Under the pieces are notes generated by a model, which did not search any database, was not told the origin of the DNA, and was given only the letters and a program-made list of their open reading frames with translations. The translations under genes were made by a program, and so were the position numbers. A DNA stretch of 64,000 bases from Eudorina sp. 2006-703-Eu-15 (Eukaryota > Chlorophyta > Chlorophyceae > Chlamydomonadales > Volvocaceae): contig BDSI01000017.1 in the NCBI GenBank assembly GCA_003117195.1, positions 1,105,362 to 1,169,361 on the forward strand, in the 5' to 3' direction. How positions within the stretch are numbered: the first letter of the stretch is position 1; each line of letters begins with the position of its first letter. Below are positions 23,701 to 34,237 of this stretch, one piece after another.

Positions 23701-26700
23701 TGGTCTGCACCACCCAGCAAAGTACAGGTTAAGGCAAAGGCAAATGAAGCGGACGCGAAGCAGGCGCGCAATGACGGTCTTGGTTACACATGTCACCGTA
23801 GGTGAGAGGGCACGGCTCGTGTTATCTTATGCACTTCTATCAGCACGGCAAGCGCAGCGGCTCATCCTGTGATGGCGACTGGACGCGTCCGTTGCCGCCA
23901 GCAGCAGGCTACCGTGGGCAGTGGCTTTTACCCTACATGCAGGGTGTTGGGGTTTTCTTGTGCTCGATATGTCAGCTACCTGGGGCAGCAGGAGGGTGCT
24001 GGTCACGTCCAGGTCCCAGCTGAGTGACAGACGGCCGTAGCTGAGCTCCGCCATGGCCTCCGCGAGCCGGTCCGTCATGCCCGTCAGCTGCTGCAGGATG
24101 CGTGTCCCGGAGGCTGTGCAGGCAAAGGAGCAGTACGCTCGGGACCTGGACGGCGCAGGAAAGAGAGGGTGTTAAGACACATGCACCCTTGGAAATGGAG
24201 GCGCAAGGGTGCCTGCTGCTCCTGCGCGCTGCAGGCGAACAGATAACCAACGCTGTGCGCACCCGTTGGGCAGGTTTCCTGTGGCCATCTTGTAGGGCGA
24301 GTCAGCGGCCCACTGCGTCCAGTGCGACTCACAGGCGGGGATCTCCGTTGCATTGCCGGTCACGCTGGCGCCCCAGCTGAAGCCCTACAACGCATAATTG
24401 GCGCCAACATGGCATGCAATTCAGCAGGCCCAAATCGTTCAGGAAGGTAGGAGCAGGGAGAGGCCCGCCTGCGTCCTGTGTCCCGCCACCGTCAAGGTCA
24501 GAACGAGTTGCGCACTCCTTGACTCTAGAGTTGGGTAACCCGTCAGCCCCGACGTGGCCCCACCTGCGGCACCACCAGCAGCCGCTTTCCGTGTCCCGTG
24601 GTGACAGCCCGCTGGTCCAATGAGCCGGACAACACGCGCGGGGAGCCGGGGCCGCCCAGGAAGGCGTCCATGCACGTGGACACCTGCAGGCCCACTGCGC
24701 GGTCGGCAATCGGCAGCGGCGCACGGGAAGCGCGGAGACGTTCGGAATGCTTTACTGAGCGAGCCGTTCTGCAGCTCTACATTCTACATTCTACTGCATT
24801 CTCTGCATTCTACTTGGCACGTACTTTGCTGTAATAAATTGTGTCACTTGGACAAGCAGGGACGAGTGCGGGACGGAGTTTAAGAACAGGTTGCCAGCTA
24901 CTGTTGATTGGAGGCACCAGACACAAGACACATTGGCAACTGGAAGTACGCGAATGCATGGTCGGGATTGGTGGGCCTTGGTCTTGGTGCAAGCCTCTGT
25001 CGTTTGGGATTGTACCCCATTCATTGGCCTTGCAGCTGGAAGCCGCTTTCGGGCATACACAGCGGCACAATTTCATGGGCACACAGCGCGCGTGATGTGA
25101 ACCTTGCCCCCATTCTGCAGGCCAAGCCTAACCTCTCATCCCCGTCATCATAAAACGCCTCACTCATCCCCGCCTTCGCGGGATGCCCCAGGGTACCAAC
25201 CTGGGTCGTGCAGCGGAGCAAGCACCCCATAGTCAAACAGCCGCTCTACCTCCAGCTCCTCCGCAGCCAGGTAGTCAACTGGCCAGCCCAGTCCCAGCGC
25301 CAGGTTGGTGACCTGCGGGTCCCGGAAGCGGGTGCTGTGCACGGGCCGCCCAGCCTGCGACGCGACCACCATGCCGGTAGACCTGGCCATCGGGCAGGGG
25401 TGGGGTTCAAGGTGAGGGCCGAGGCCTGCCTTGACATCAGCCTCAACAGCAGTTTGGGGTCGATTCCAGGCCACCTAAGCCTTCAACATGCACAACCACT
25501 GTGCCCGCTTCCTCCCTGGGCGGAGGCGAGACCCTGCACTCGCTCACCGGCAGCACGGGGCCTGCCGATTGATGTCTCCGACCTTGCGGACCAGCACCCG
25601 CATGTCCCGGGCCACCGTGGTGCCCGTCAGGTCGGTGGCCTCAAGCCGCACCGTGTACAGTCCAGGCAGCTGTGGGTGGTGGGCGAAGAGTCGGAAGTTT
25701 CAAGAGCAGGTGCGTGAAAAGTTGACTATGCAGGGGGTGCATGGTCAACTGTGTGATGAACCAAGGAGGGATGAGGGATTGGGCCAGCTTTACCGGCTGC
25801 ACAGGGCGGAGCTGTGTCAACAGCCCGCACGGCCTGGGTACGAGATTGGGCACCGCCATGTTGTCAGTTGACACCCAATGGCGTCAGCGCAGAGGATGCG
25901 TATGGACGTGGAGAACACCGTGGCAAGCTTTTCAACCTTGGGTGCGCCGCGAAAGGGAGTGCGGGACAAGTCGGTTGCAGGACGCCCTGGCCATGTTGCG
26001 TACCTTGTAGGTGACAGTCTGCGACACCGTTGCTGAACCCGCACCGATGGACTTCAGGCCCTCATCCCCGCACGAGGCCTCCATGCAGCCCCTGCGCATC
26101 GACGATGGAAGCACAGGCACCGTCGATACCTTCATCGCGTTCCTTTGGCTCTGTGTGGGGTTAAGGATCAATTCCAGTGCATGCACGGCCACACTGCGGG
26201 TGGCTGTCCTGCTTTGCATCATGACCGGGTGCCGTGTGCTGCCACGTCTAATGGGAACGGAATCGATCTGTGGGCTTGTGACCCACATACACGCAGCGCT
26301 CACCTGGCAGGGACGCCGTACCAGGTAAGCCGGACACGCAGTGGGTCACCGTCTGCATCGTACACTTGTCCCTCGAGCGTGACGTCCTGCCCCACGAAGG
26401 CCTCGCCGTCAGCGCCCGTTCCACCGCCCGATATGGTCAAACGCATGTAAGTCACCAACGGCAGTGTATTCGAGTAGGCCTGTGCCTGCAGCCGGGGCGG
26501 TATGCTGGTTGCTGCCGCGGCAGCCGGCTGTGGGGCGCTGCTGACCGGCTGTGGTGCGGCGGCGCCACTGCTGGGCCCTGGGATTGGGTTGCCGATCGGC
26601 GCAGCCGCGCCCGAGTATGACATCATCGCCGCCACGTCCGCGCAGCTCCAGGCGGTGTTGACCAGCCACAGCTGCTGCAGACGGGTCCCCAGTGAGGTGG

Positions 26701-28070
26701 TGGCCCGCGGGTCGCCAAGCTGCAGTATGTCTGCAGCTGACAGCGACCATGAGGCGCCAAGGTTGCTGTTGGCCAGCCAGCCGCCGCCCACCTGTCGAGC
26801 GGCCTGGGGCCGCACCTGAATGATCGAGGGCGAGTTCCGAGACAGCGAGACAGGGGCCGGTGAGAGGGCAGGGCAAGGCACGGTTGGACCGGTGCACAAG
26901 GCGGATCCTGTTCCAGCGTTCTCTTGCTTGTGGATATCCATTTCAGCAAATGGGCTCACAGACCAGGCTCAGCCAACTTTGATTACACCGGTACTCACGC
27001 CGTGTCCCGACCAACCAAATGCCGGGGTCCCTGGGCAAGCTTGGCGGCCTTGCTGGCGTGCCATGACCGTCCCATAGGGGACTTGCCTTCCGTACCTCTT
27101 GAGATTACCCATTGCCCAGAGCAGAAACACAGGGAGCTCCAACACCCGACGCGGCAACGTGCACCATCTACCTGTAGGATTGAGGCCGGTGCGCCATTGA
27201 AGCAGATGCCCAAGGCGCCGTCGGTTCGCCGCGCGATGGACAGGGCCAGGTACGGCCACGAAGCGGTGACCGCGCCGGCAGGGACGGCGATCGATATCAA
27301 CGTGCTTGAATCCGAGGACGCGAAAATTCGCACTATGTCTGCGAGGCACGATTATTTCAGGGACAGCAGGCGCATCCGTTCACGCGTCGTGGTGTTCGTC
27401 GTCGCAACGAAGCTGAGCACACCAGACCTGAGCGCACTCCGCGCTGCACTTGGCAACCTCCGGTCGCCATCGCATCGCCTAGCTCGCAGCCCCTTAACCC
27501 TCATCGCATCACGATTCCGGGGTATGTGATAAGCCGCGCCATGCGTCAGCTTCACTTACTGGCGCCCACGTCCCACAGCACCCGGAGGCCGCCTGCGGTC
27601 AACAAGTCGCCTTGCAGCGCTGCCGGGTCGCGCTTAGGGGGCTCCAGGATCGCCACCAGAGTGAAATTCTGCGCTGTAGTGGGGAGGTTGAACGTCTGCA
27701 CGGATGCCGTCAAGACGATCCGCTGGTCGCAGCGCAGCGGCCGACCAGAACCATCGAAAGTGGTGCCGAATTTATCGGGTGAAAGCTCCACAGGCTGCGG
27801 CAGCAAACCGACCGCATACCAACCAGAGCTGCGGTTGCCGAACAGCATCGACTGCCGTGAAGCCGCATATGAAGCTGTGCCAATAAACTGGGGCTGGGAG
27901 TAGGTCGGGGCTGCTCCTGACTGCAAACGGCGCAACAGGCTCTGCGAGTGGGAACTGCCGTTCGCGAATTGAAGTGTGGAAGGGCTGAGCAAGTGCAGCA
28001 GCAGCACGCGCAGGAACGTCGTCACCGCCCCGCGAGGCGTGTGGTCTGTCAACATATGTAGAATTTGCAT
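11600..28070 (-). CDS. giant transmembrane M11 (gametolysin-type) metalloprotease with LamG, TSP1 and EGF modules
   Basis: Predicted 3,570-residue type I membrane protein, 25 exons: 28070-27560, 27338-27172, 26815-26304, 26091-26004, 25669-25548, 25382-25201, 24694-24564, 24384-24263, 24145-23980, 23704-23448, 23153-23081, 22850-22804, 22639-22193, 21931-21742, 21396-21231, 21058-20492, 20285-20128, 20015-19752, 19633-19446, 18938-17296, 17176-16758, 16630-14826, 14709-14523, 14168-13779, 13510-11600. Every junction agrees in phase. Order: hydrophobic leader (about residues 17-33), LamG-like domain (about 60-295), Ig/PKD-like domain (about 345-460), M11 catalytic part (about 530-930) with HEMGHLLGLPH at 738-748, region of unknown type (943-1250), second LamG-like domain (about 1300-1480), TSP1-type repeats (from about 1582), EGF, two CCxxG..CGVC modules, SP-rich stalk, EGF, transmembrane helix (about 2794-2823), cytosolic tail. 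M11 enzymes of volvocine algae digest cell-wall and matrix glycoproteins. An anchored form suggests pericellular cleavage or adhesion (inference). Start: first ATG of the leader frame; the ATG at 28055 is an alternative. It could be two annotated genes if a junction is wrong. Confidence 0.75.
14523..18700 (-). other. TSP1/EGF/CGVC-rich extracellular stalk of the giant protein
   Basis: Exon 18938-17296 carries a clear thrombospondin type 1 start (GDWSECSAACGGGVS, about residue 1582) and two further TSP1-like stretches around WGPCNVDC and LGPWATC. An EGF-like unit is split by an intron (CFGNGACSYA / GCICNPGYSGQMCEV). Two modules ending DACGVCGGAG and DECGVCDGDGTTC follow, a pattern known from volvocine extracellular proteins. 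An SP-rich rod comes next, then a second split EGF unit (CSCFEG / YTGDACDVCAPGF). This is a typical matrix-binding and spacer architecture. Confidence 0.8.
15199..15528 (-). repeat. SP/PSP-rich (hydroxyproline-rich-type) coding repeat
   Basis: Within exon 16630-14826 the minus strand codes a degenerate Ser-Pro repeat (SPSPR, SPSPKPPP, SPSPQLGLSP and similar), visible on the plus strand as reiterated GGGCTGGGGCTTGGG-type units. Such rods are O-glycosylated in pherophorins and other algal wall proteins, and here it probably forms an extended stalk close to the membrane. Confidence 0.8.
19042..19277. mobile_element. hAT-type MITE, 236 bp, with perfect TIRs and 8-bp target duplication
   Basis: The left end (19042-19057) reads CAGGGTGGCTATCTTA, and the right end (19262-19277) is its exact inverted copy. 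Both sides are flanked by the 8-bp duplication GCTACGAC (19034-19041 and 19278-19285). A CAGGG terminus and an 8-bp duplication are hallmarks of the hAT superfamily. The interior is AT-richer than its surroundings and has several TAGATACT/GATACTTT subterminal motifs in both orientations. No transposase is encoded, so it is non-autonomous. It sits inside the 19445-18939 intron of the giant protease gene. Perfect TIRs and an intact duplication suggest recent insertion. Confidence 0.93.
22193..24694 (-). other. M11 metalloprotease catalytic segment of the giant protein
   Basis: Seven short exons code the protease. Upstream strands include KRLLVVPQ and ELSYGRLSLSWD, matching the 'SYG' region of gametolysins. 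Zinc-site exon 23704-23448 ends with VHEMGHLLGLPHADMW, a full HExxHxxGxxH site. Exon 22850-22804 gives LDMMACCRGDYGALS, equivalent to the conserved MGCC..GDYG Met-turn region. The next exon opens with IWLGWMPYPERLH, the usual LGW block. All three zinc-binding His residues and the catalytic Glu are present, so an active enzyme is expected. Confidence 0.85.
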
Positions 28071-28848
28071 GTATAGGCGAGCAAGAATGGAGGATTCAGT
28101 TCATCAGCATCGGCTGATCCAGATAGAGATGTCGAAAGTGTATGTGCAAGACGCCTAAGGTCATATCCAGATGACATAAGCACGTTTTATCCTGCGCCGA
28201 TTTGCACGAAAATGCTTAGCAGGGAGTATCGGTACAGCTGCTGTCCTTCAAGTAATTAATTCTGGTCGAGGACAGACAGTGACCAAAAGACTGCAAGACC
28301 CTTGCTGCCATATATACCTCATATGTTTCGTATACATAATTCAATTTCGATAGTCTTACTGCCATGCATCCGGAAGCTGCATAAGGCGGATCCAATCGGT
28401 TGGGTCGTTTATTTTTCAACCTTCAACTGCGGAGTGCGGACGTGCGGAGGCTTGCAGCTAAGCAGCATATTCATTTACGATGTGCACAGCATAATATACT
28501 CCGAGTTCATGGATCTCACATATTTTACAAAAGTGCCACTTCGCAAGCGCGATGTTGCCTGTCACGTCGGACCGCATGCACCGCACGATAATTGCTTTCC
28601 CATGCCGCTTCCCCATTCGTGGTGCCCCATCTTTGCTCTGCTTTCGAAATGAATTTGGTTTCCCTGCTTCCTTTGTCCGACGGCCCGTCCCAGGGCCGAC
28701 GAGACAGCTTCTAGGAAGGATCCGTGTCGGGCATGCAAAAGCTTCCCCATGGCGTCGTTCATCTGTCGCATACGTCCTGCAACCCCCACATACCCGCATC
28801 AACTTCTTGCACTGCACCTATATCCATCGCGTAACGCTACACCAAACC
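28071..28848. promoter_or_regulatory. divergent intergenic region between giant protease and ankyrin genes
   Basis: These 778 bp separate two start codons pointing away from each other (28070 on minus, 28849 on plus). The stretch is AT-richer than the genes and presumably holds both promoters and 5' UTRs. I cannot identify a specific TATA box or other motif with confidence. Confidence 0.4.
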
Positions 28849-30418
28849 ATGGATTGGTGGGTAAACGTCAACGATGCGCAACTTCCATCTTGGCAGGGCC
28901 CCGTGGGGATCAAGGATGATGGCGGCGGCTGCGTCCGCGGCTGCGGCCGGGTTGGCGACATGCGGCTGCACCGGGCCGTCTGCAACCGCAACGCTGCGCG
29001 TAAGCAAAAGCGCGCAGCCCCGAAAGCGCGCCACCCACATTCGACCTAGCTCCCCAACCGTATTTGTGCCTGCGTGCCGTCCCATATGGCCTGTTGGCTG
29101 GCAACTGCGCGAGGTCCCTGACCAAGGACCCTTCTGTTATTGGTCCTCTACGACGTAACCCACATCGCATTTATGCATGTCCGGTGCTAGCGACGACTCG
29201 GGCTGCCCATGCCTTACGTCCCACGCGATGCCGCCCTCGCCCTGAGTGCATTACAGCCCGGAGGAAACTCTGACACCGCCCCGGAACCTTTTATCATCCG
29301 TCCGGCACCAAGCGCACGCCTCCATGAGCGTTTCCGCGCCTCAGCCACACTCCCACCGCCGCCCGCTGCTGCCACCTGCCGCACCCCCAGTCGTCGAGCG
29401 ACTCGTCGTCGGCGAGGGCATGGACGTGAACGAGGTGGAGGCCGCGGGCAACACGCCGCTGCACAACGCGGCGTTTGAGGGCTGGCGGGAGGGCGTCGAG
29501 CTGCTGCTGCGTTTGGGCGCCAAGGTCAACGCGTCCAACAACGCGGGCGACCGGCCCTGGCACTGGGCCCGGAACATGGACCACACGGACGTCATGGCGC
29601 TGCTGGAGAAGGTGGGATTGCCTCGACAGCCACGACGGCAACATTTGCATGTGACACACGGTCGAGATGCGGGTGCTACCACAGTGGATTCACTGAGTTA
29701 AGGAACAGTGCGCGTCCGAGCCTGCCGCGGCCGTCAACCTTGTTCTATTGACCCAGATCGATAGGACTTAGAGTGGGACAGTCCATGTGATGCAAGGTGG
29801 CGATCTTGCGGTGACCTGTGAAGCGTTATCGGAAGCGCCACCTGCGACTGCCTGACCTCTGCCGCCTGCGAAACGGCCTGCCCACCACGCCGGCCATCCC
29901 TGCCTGCCGCTCCCTCTGATACTGCCCCCGTTCGGCCTCCACGAATAATCACTGTTACGTGTGACCTAATCGTCAACACACCGGGGCACGGAGCAGCACG
30001 GAGCCGTCAAGGAGCGGGGCAAGGTGCTGGTGCAGGAGCATGTGCCAAAAGTCAAGGTAGGGTGGGGCGGGCAACGGGCGGGATGGCCGCGTGTGCGCGT
30101 GTGGTTTTGGGTCTGGATTGCGGAACGGGGGAAGAGGGCGCAGGCAGGGTGCAGGGTGCCGTCGCATCGCAGCGCCCAACACCCCGTCCCAACCCGGCCA
30201 CTTCAGACCAACCGTCACTCCTGGATTCGGTTGTTTGTTTTTCCCTACTCTGTACCCTCCTCGATAGTTCGCGCACATGCCGCCCCGCCCTGCCACAGGA
30301 CTTCTTCTCCAAGCCATGCTGGTCGCACCACCCCAAGCCCTACGCCGACTTCATCGCCTTCAAGAAAGGCGAGGCGGCGGCGATGGAGGCCGACCGCAAG
30401 CGGGCCATCCGCGTCTGA
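28849..30418 (+). CDS. small ankyrin-repeat protein
   Basis: Four phase-consistent exons, 28849-28999, 29391-29611, 29997-30056 and 30299-30418, give 183 residues. Joining exons 1 and 2 creates an ankyrin unit (GDMRLHRAVCNRNAALVERL), followed by DVNEVEAAGNTPLHNAA and a further repeat through ALLEK. This reconstitution across an intron supports the model. The C-terminal part (VLVQEHVPKVK, then DFFSKPCWSHHPKPYADF and a Lys/Glu/Ala-rich end) is not an ankyrin repeat and I do not recognise it. There is no signal peptide or membrane segment. It is probably a soluble binding protein with unknown partner. The start ATG has a good context (ACCATGG). The last three exons are more certain than the first. 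Confidence 0.75.
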
Positions 30419-32524
30419 CGACCTGCAAGCTTCGCGGGCTTTGAGAAGAACCAACCCCGAAGCAGCTACAGCCCGGCTGGGATCCGGAGGTATCCGGAGG
30501 GTGCAGCGGATCCACCCTTTTCCTCCGCACGCCTCATTATGAGGCGGAGGATGCCACTGTGCGTCGGCGGCCCAATGTGCGAAGAATCGGGGAGAGGTCA
30601 TGATCAGGTATATCTGTCGTATCTCGTAAGGGAGGAAATCCAGCGCCCGCCTCGCTAAGGCAATGTCTCGTGTGGGCAGGACACAGAGGTTACAAAGGAA
30701 GACTAAACCACATTGGGGTGTGCGTGGTGTTTGCCGGTTCTGCTTATTCGCTGGTACGGTATAGCTGTACGACGCTCCGTACGGATACAAATGGGCGTGT
30801 GCGCAATTCCTGGAGGGTGCTGCCCATATGAGGCTCCCATGAAGCCGTGCCGTCCGATTTGACCGGTGACTTTTCGCGGTTTCGCTGTCTTAATTAACAC
30901 AAGGAGCGGCTCCAGGGCTCACCCACCACGTGTAACCACCACGCTGACAGTTCACATCAAATGAGGCCACGCACGCAGAGGTTGGCGACCTGCACTCGCC
31001 CGCCAGTGTGGTCAGTCAGAACACCTCGATGAGGTGTGACAGGGTAAAGACCGGTTGCATCTCGTGCGGGACAGGGCACGGGGGGCTGACGCGCTCGCAG
31101 GTGCTGCACACGGTAGCGGCGCGAGCAGGTCGCGGCATGCGCTCCGGCTGCAAGGGCACTTGCACCGTCCCGACATCGTTCAGCAAGACGACGGCTCCTG
31201 GAAACCCAATTTGCGCGGGCGTCGTTTTGGTGCCTAGCATGGCCCAAGAAGAAAAAGAGAACACAGTTCAAGGGAAATGATCCTGGCACCTGGACTCCAG
31301 CCCTTCTCGATTTATACCTGCCGTGACCTGACCTGACCTGCCCCACCCAATGCCCCATCCGAGACAACCGGCCCAGGAAACCGGAGCCGAGGCAAAGCCT
31401 ATGAACGCCAGACTTCGACAACATCCAGACGCCTCGTAAAACATATGGGCAGACCTTCCTCCTTTCCATGTCAGAGCGTCCGCGCATTCCGTCATGCGCT
31501 AATCGATGTACAGCAGCCCATTTCCTACCGGGCTCAAAAGACATTGCTGTTGAACTCGACGCAAACCCTCCGCAGCTCGTGCGCATCGACGGTGTCCCGC
31601 TTCGCAGAATCCGTTAGCACCCACGTCGGGCTCAAGCGCAGGCATGCTGCTTGTCCGCGGCCGTCCCCAAGCACAGGCCGAACCACCGTACCGTATCATC
31701 ACGCGAGGCCCAGACGTTCGATGTGTACGTCAGTGGACTGCGAGCGCCGTTGCGCAACCAACGGAGTAGCCCGATGGCGGAGGCTTTAACGCTCCAACCC
31801 AACGCGGCACCTATCCAGCCGTCAGCAAAGAAACGGCCGTCATGCATACATCGTGCACTGTACGCTCGCACCTCCTACGGAAGACACAGAATCCTGGAAT
31901 ACATGCAGATTCTTGCGAAAGGATCCAGGTACAGCAGATGGATCCTATTCCGCCGCCTGACCTGTCGGCGATGGGGCTGCCTAACATCCCGCATGACCCG
32001 CAGTAGTGGAAAGGCCGCGCCGGCGAGGGAGTGAGGCACACGATGTGAGACCCGATATGCGGACATGACACGCCACGCACACGTGCAGCACCAGTTCTTA
32101 ACCCGTCGCCTGCGCTGCAAACGTGACTATCTGCAGCCGTTAAATGTACGCCGCTCCTAAGACACGACTCTCATCTGTTGGGACCTTCAAACGACCGTCA
32201 TCGCTCCAGAGCAGCATCACCAGAGCTCCAGTCGCACGAGCACGTCCACACACACGTCCACCTGATTCAATCCCGCATGAGGTCCCGACTTTTCGCCACT
32301 GCGGCCAGGCCTGCAACTTCCGATACCATCTGCTAAGTCTCTCTCTTGTCGCAGTGCAAACAAACCATGTACCCCTGCGCGCCTAGGACAGCCCGACCGG
32401 CAAACTCACCCTGCGGCAGCTATGCCCACCACCTATGTGTCGCAGTCAGTCCCAAACATCGGGCTAGGCCGCAAAGCATCAAGCGCGATCACGTAGCCCC
32501 CTGGTTTCGACCCCGCACGCGCAC
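30419..32524. other. intergenic between convergent ankyrin and BTB genes
   Basis: This holds the two 3' flanks. I recognise no gene. On the minus strand, 31264-31016 and 31871-31632 have translations less biased than the typical shadow frames, one of them Cys/Pro-rich (CSTCERVSPPCPVPHEM), but they cannot be joined into a gene by eye. Confidence 0.35.
30931..30935 (+). terminator. candidate TGTAA polyadenylation signal for the ankyrin gene
   Basis: TGTAA is the usual polyadenylation signal of volvocine nuclear genes. This copy lies about 510 nt after the ankyrin stop codon. Position and motif only; no transcript evidence. Confidence 0.35.
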
Positions 32525-34237
32525 TCACGGCAGCAGCAGCTGGACGATGATCTCCGCCGCGAGCGCGGATTGTGTGGCGGCCAGATGCTGCAGTGCGGTC
32601 TGCACAGCCGTGCCATCCGCTCCCGCGCCCGCTCCCGCGCCCCCTCCCGCGCCCGCTCCCGCGTCCACAACCGCGCCCGCAACCGCCGCCACCTCCCTGC
32701 GGTGCTGCAGCAGGCACCCCTTCAGCTGCGACACCAGCTCCGCCATGTCGTGTTGGGACGCCCAGCACAGATCCGCTACCACCGACCCAGGGGTCACTGT
32801 CCTGACCAACCGGGCCTGCAGCTGGGTGGTGCACTCAGCCGCCATCTGCAACCGAACCGCCAACTCTAACACCGGCAGCAGCAGCTTGTCCGGAATCTCC
32901 TGTGGCATGCCGTACATGTACGGCAGCAGCCAAGCAAACGCCTCCGGGTCGGTATCCGGCAGCGAGACCGCAGCTGCGCTGCCGCCAGTGCCGCCGCCGC
33001 TGCCTGACTCCAGCAGGCGCTGGAAGTAGCCGCTCCGCTTGAGCAGCGCCTTGCGGTGGACCGCGAAGGTTTTCTTGGTGGCGCCGCTGGGGCTGTTGGG
33101 GCTGTTGGGGCCGCTGGGCCTGCTCACGGTAACCTCGACAACCGGCGCGTCGCCGCTGCCCTGGCCCTCGCCGCGCGCCGGGACGGTGAGCAGCTCCCAG
33201 AACTCGGCGCCGGCTGGCGGTGGAGGGGCCCGGGGCGACACGGCAGATCTGGCCGTGTGGCGCCTGACCTCCCGGACATCGCTGCGGGGTGCGAAGTTGG
33301 CCTTGCAGCAGATGAAGGTGCCGTCTATCCAGAGGCTTACGACCAAGTCGCTCTCGGTCGAGATAGGCGGCGGCCGAATAAGGCTCACACAGAAACCGGC
33401 GCCCCAACCGGGCACGCTGCCGCACTTCGCCAGCGTGCGGACGACCCCGTTGGCATCCAGCAAGCAAAGCTTCGGTCCGTCGGCTATGTAGACATAGCCA
33501 CCGGCTCCTGCCAGAATTACACGGATCCAGTCGAAGCAAGCACGCCGCCCCCGGCCACCTGCCTGCGCCTGGGTTTCCTCGCTGCCCGCGACGAGACGCG
33601 GCGCGGAGGTGACGCGGCCCTCCCTGTCGACCGAGCTGATGGGTATACGGTACACGGCGTCGGGCACCGCGGCCACCAGCTCTTCCGCCTCCGTATCGTA
33701 CGAGAGGGCTGTCCAGGGGGAGCTCGGCACCTGGAGGCCCTGGAGCTTGGTGACATCGCCGCTGCCGAGGTGCAGGCGGTAGACGTCGCGGCCGCCCGTC
33801 ATAAGGAGCCCCCCTCGGCCATCCGCTGCCAGAGAATACATGTTTGCGAAGCTGACCGCCGCGATTGGACCCGATGGCCGCGAAAGAGAGGGTTCATCCC
33901 TCAACCTGCCTGCGACAGCGCTGATTCTGTCCTGGCTGTCCAACCTCATGAGGCGTTTAGCACCGCCTTCGAAAGCGTTGAAGTAAACCGAATCGGTGGT
34001 CGGTTCATACGCTGCGCTCGTCGTGGCATTTGGAAGAGGTGCGCCGGCGGCGAGCGGCAGGCTATCCTCGCTGAGCCTGAAGATGCGCTGCTCGCTGCTG
34101 AGATCGGGCACCAGCTCGCGGATCTCACCACAACGAAAGGCAAGGATCTGCATCTTGCCTTCCTTGCGCGGCCGCACAACCAGGCTACGAACGCCGTTGC
34201 CCACGGCCAGCCCCGCGAACGCACGTCCCGACATCAT
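32525..34237 (-). CDS. BTB/POZ-domain protein with propeller-like N-terminal region
   Basis: An uninterrupted frame. From the in-frame ATG pair at 34237/34234 it gives about 570 residues. The N-terminal part has repeated short blocks resembling NHL/SMP-type propeller blades (VYFNAFEGGAKRLMRL, GGLLMTGGRDVYRL, AGGYVYIADGPKLCLLD). The C-terminal part carries a BTB fold: FAVHRKALLKRSGYFQRLL, LPDTDPEAFAWLLPYMYG, then a helical BACK-like part to the end. This propeller-plus-BTB arrangement belongs to a family expanded in volvocine algae. BTB proteins often serve as substrate adaptors for CUL3 ubiquitin ligases, which I infer but cannot show. The frame stays open upstream to about 34609 without another ATG, so an upstream exon may hold the true start. 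The stop (TGA) overlaps a good donor (CC|GTGAGT), so the C-terminus could extend. Confidence 0.7.
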   Translation of the reverse strand: MMSGRAFAGLAVGNGVRSLVVRPRKEGKMQILAFRCGEIRELVPDLSSEQRIFRLSEDSLPLAAGAPLPNATTSAAYEPTTDSVYFNAFEGGAKRLMRLDSQDRISAVAGRLRDEPSLSRPSGPIAAVSFANMYSLAADGRGGLLMTGGRDVYRLHLGSGDVTKLQGLQVPSSPWTALSYDTEAEELVAAVPDAVYRIPISSVDREGRVTSAPRLVAGSEETQAQAGGRGRRACFDWIRVILAGAGGYVYIADGPKLCLLDANGVVRTLAKCGSVPGWGAGFCVSLIRPPPISTESDLVVSLWIDGTFICCKANFAPRSDVREVRRHTARSAVSPRAPPPPAGAEFWELLTVPARGEGQGSGDAPVVEVTVSRPSGPNSPNSPSGATKKTFAVHRKALLKRSGYFQRLLESGSGGGTGGSAAAVSLPDTDPEAFAWLLPYMYGMPQEIPDKLLLPVLELAVRLQMAAECTTQLQARLVRTVTPGSVVADLCWASQHDMAELVSQLKGCLLQHRREVAAVAGAVVDAGAGAGGGAGAGAGADGTAVQTALQHLAATQSALAAEIIVQLLLP

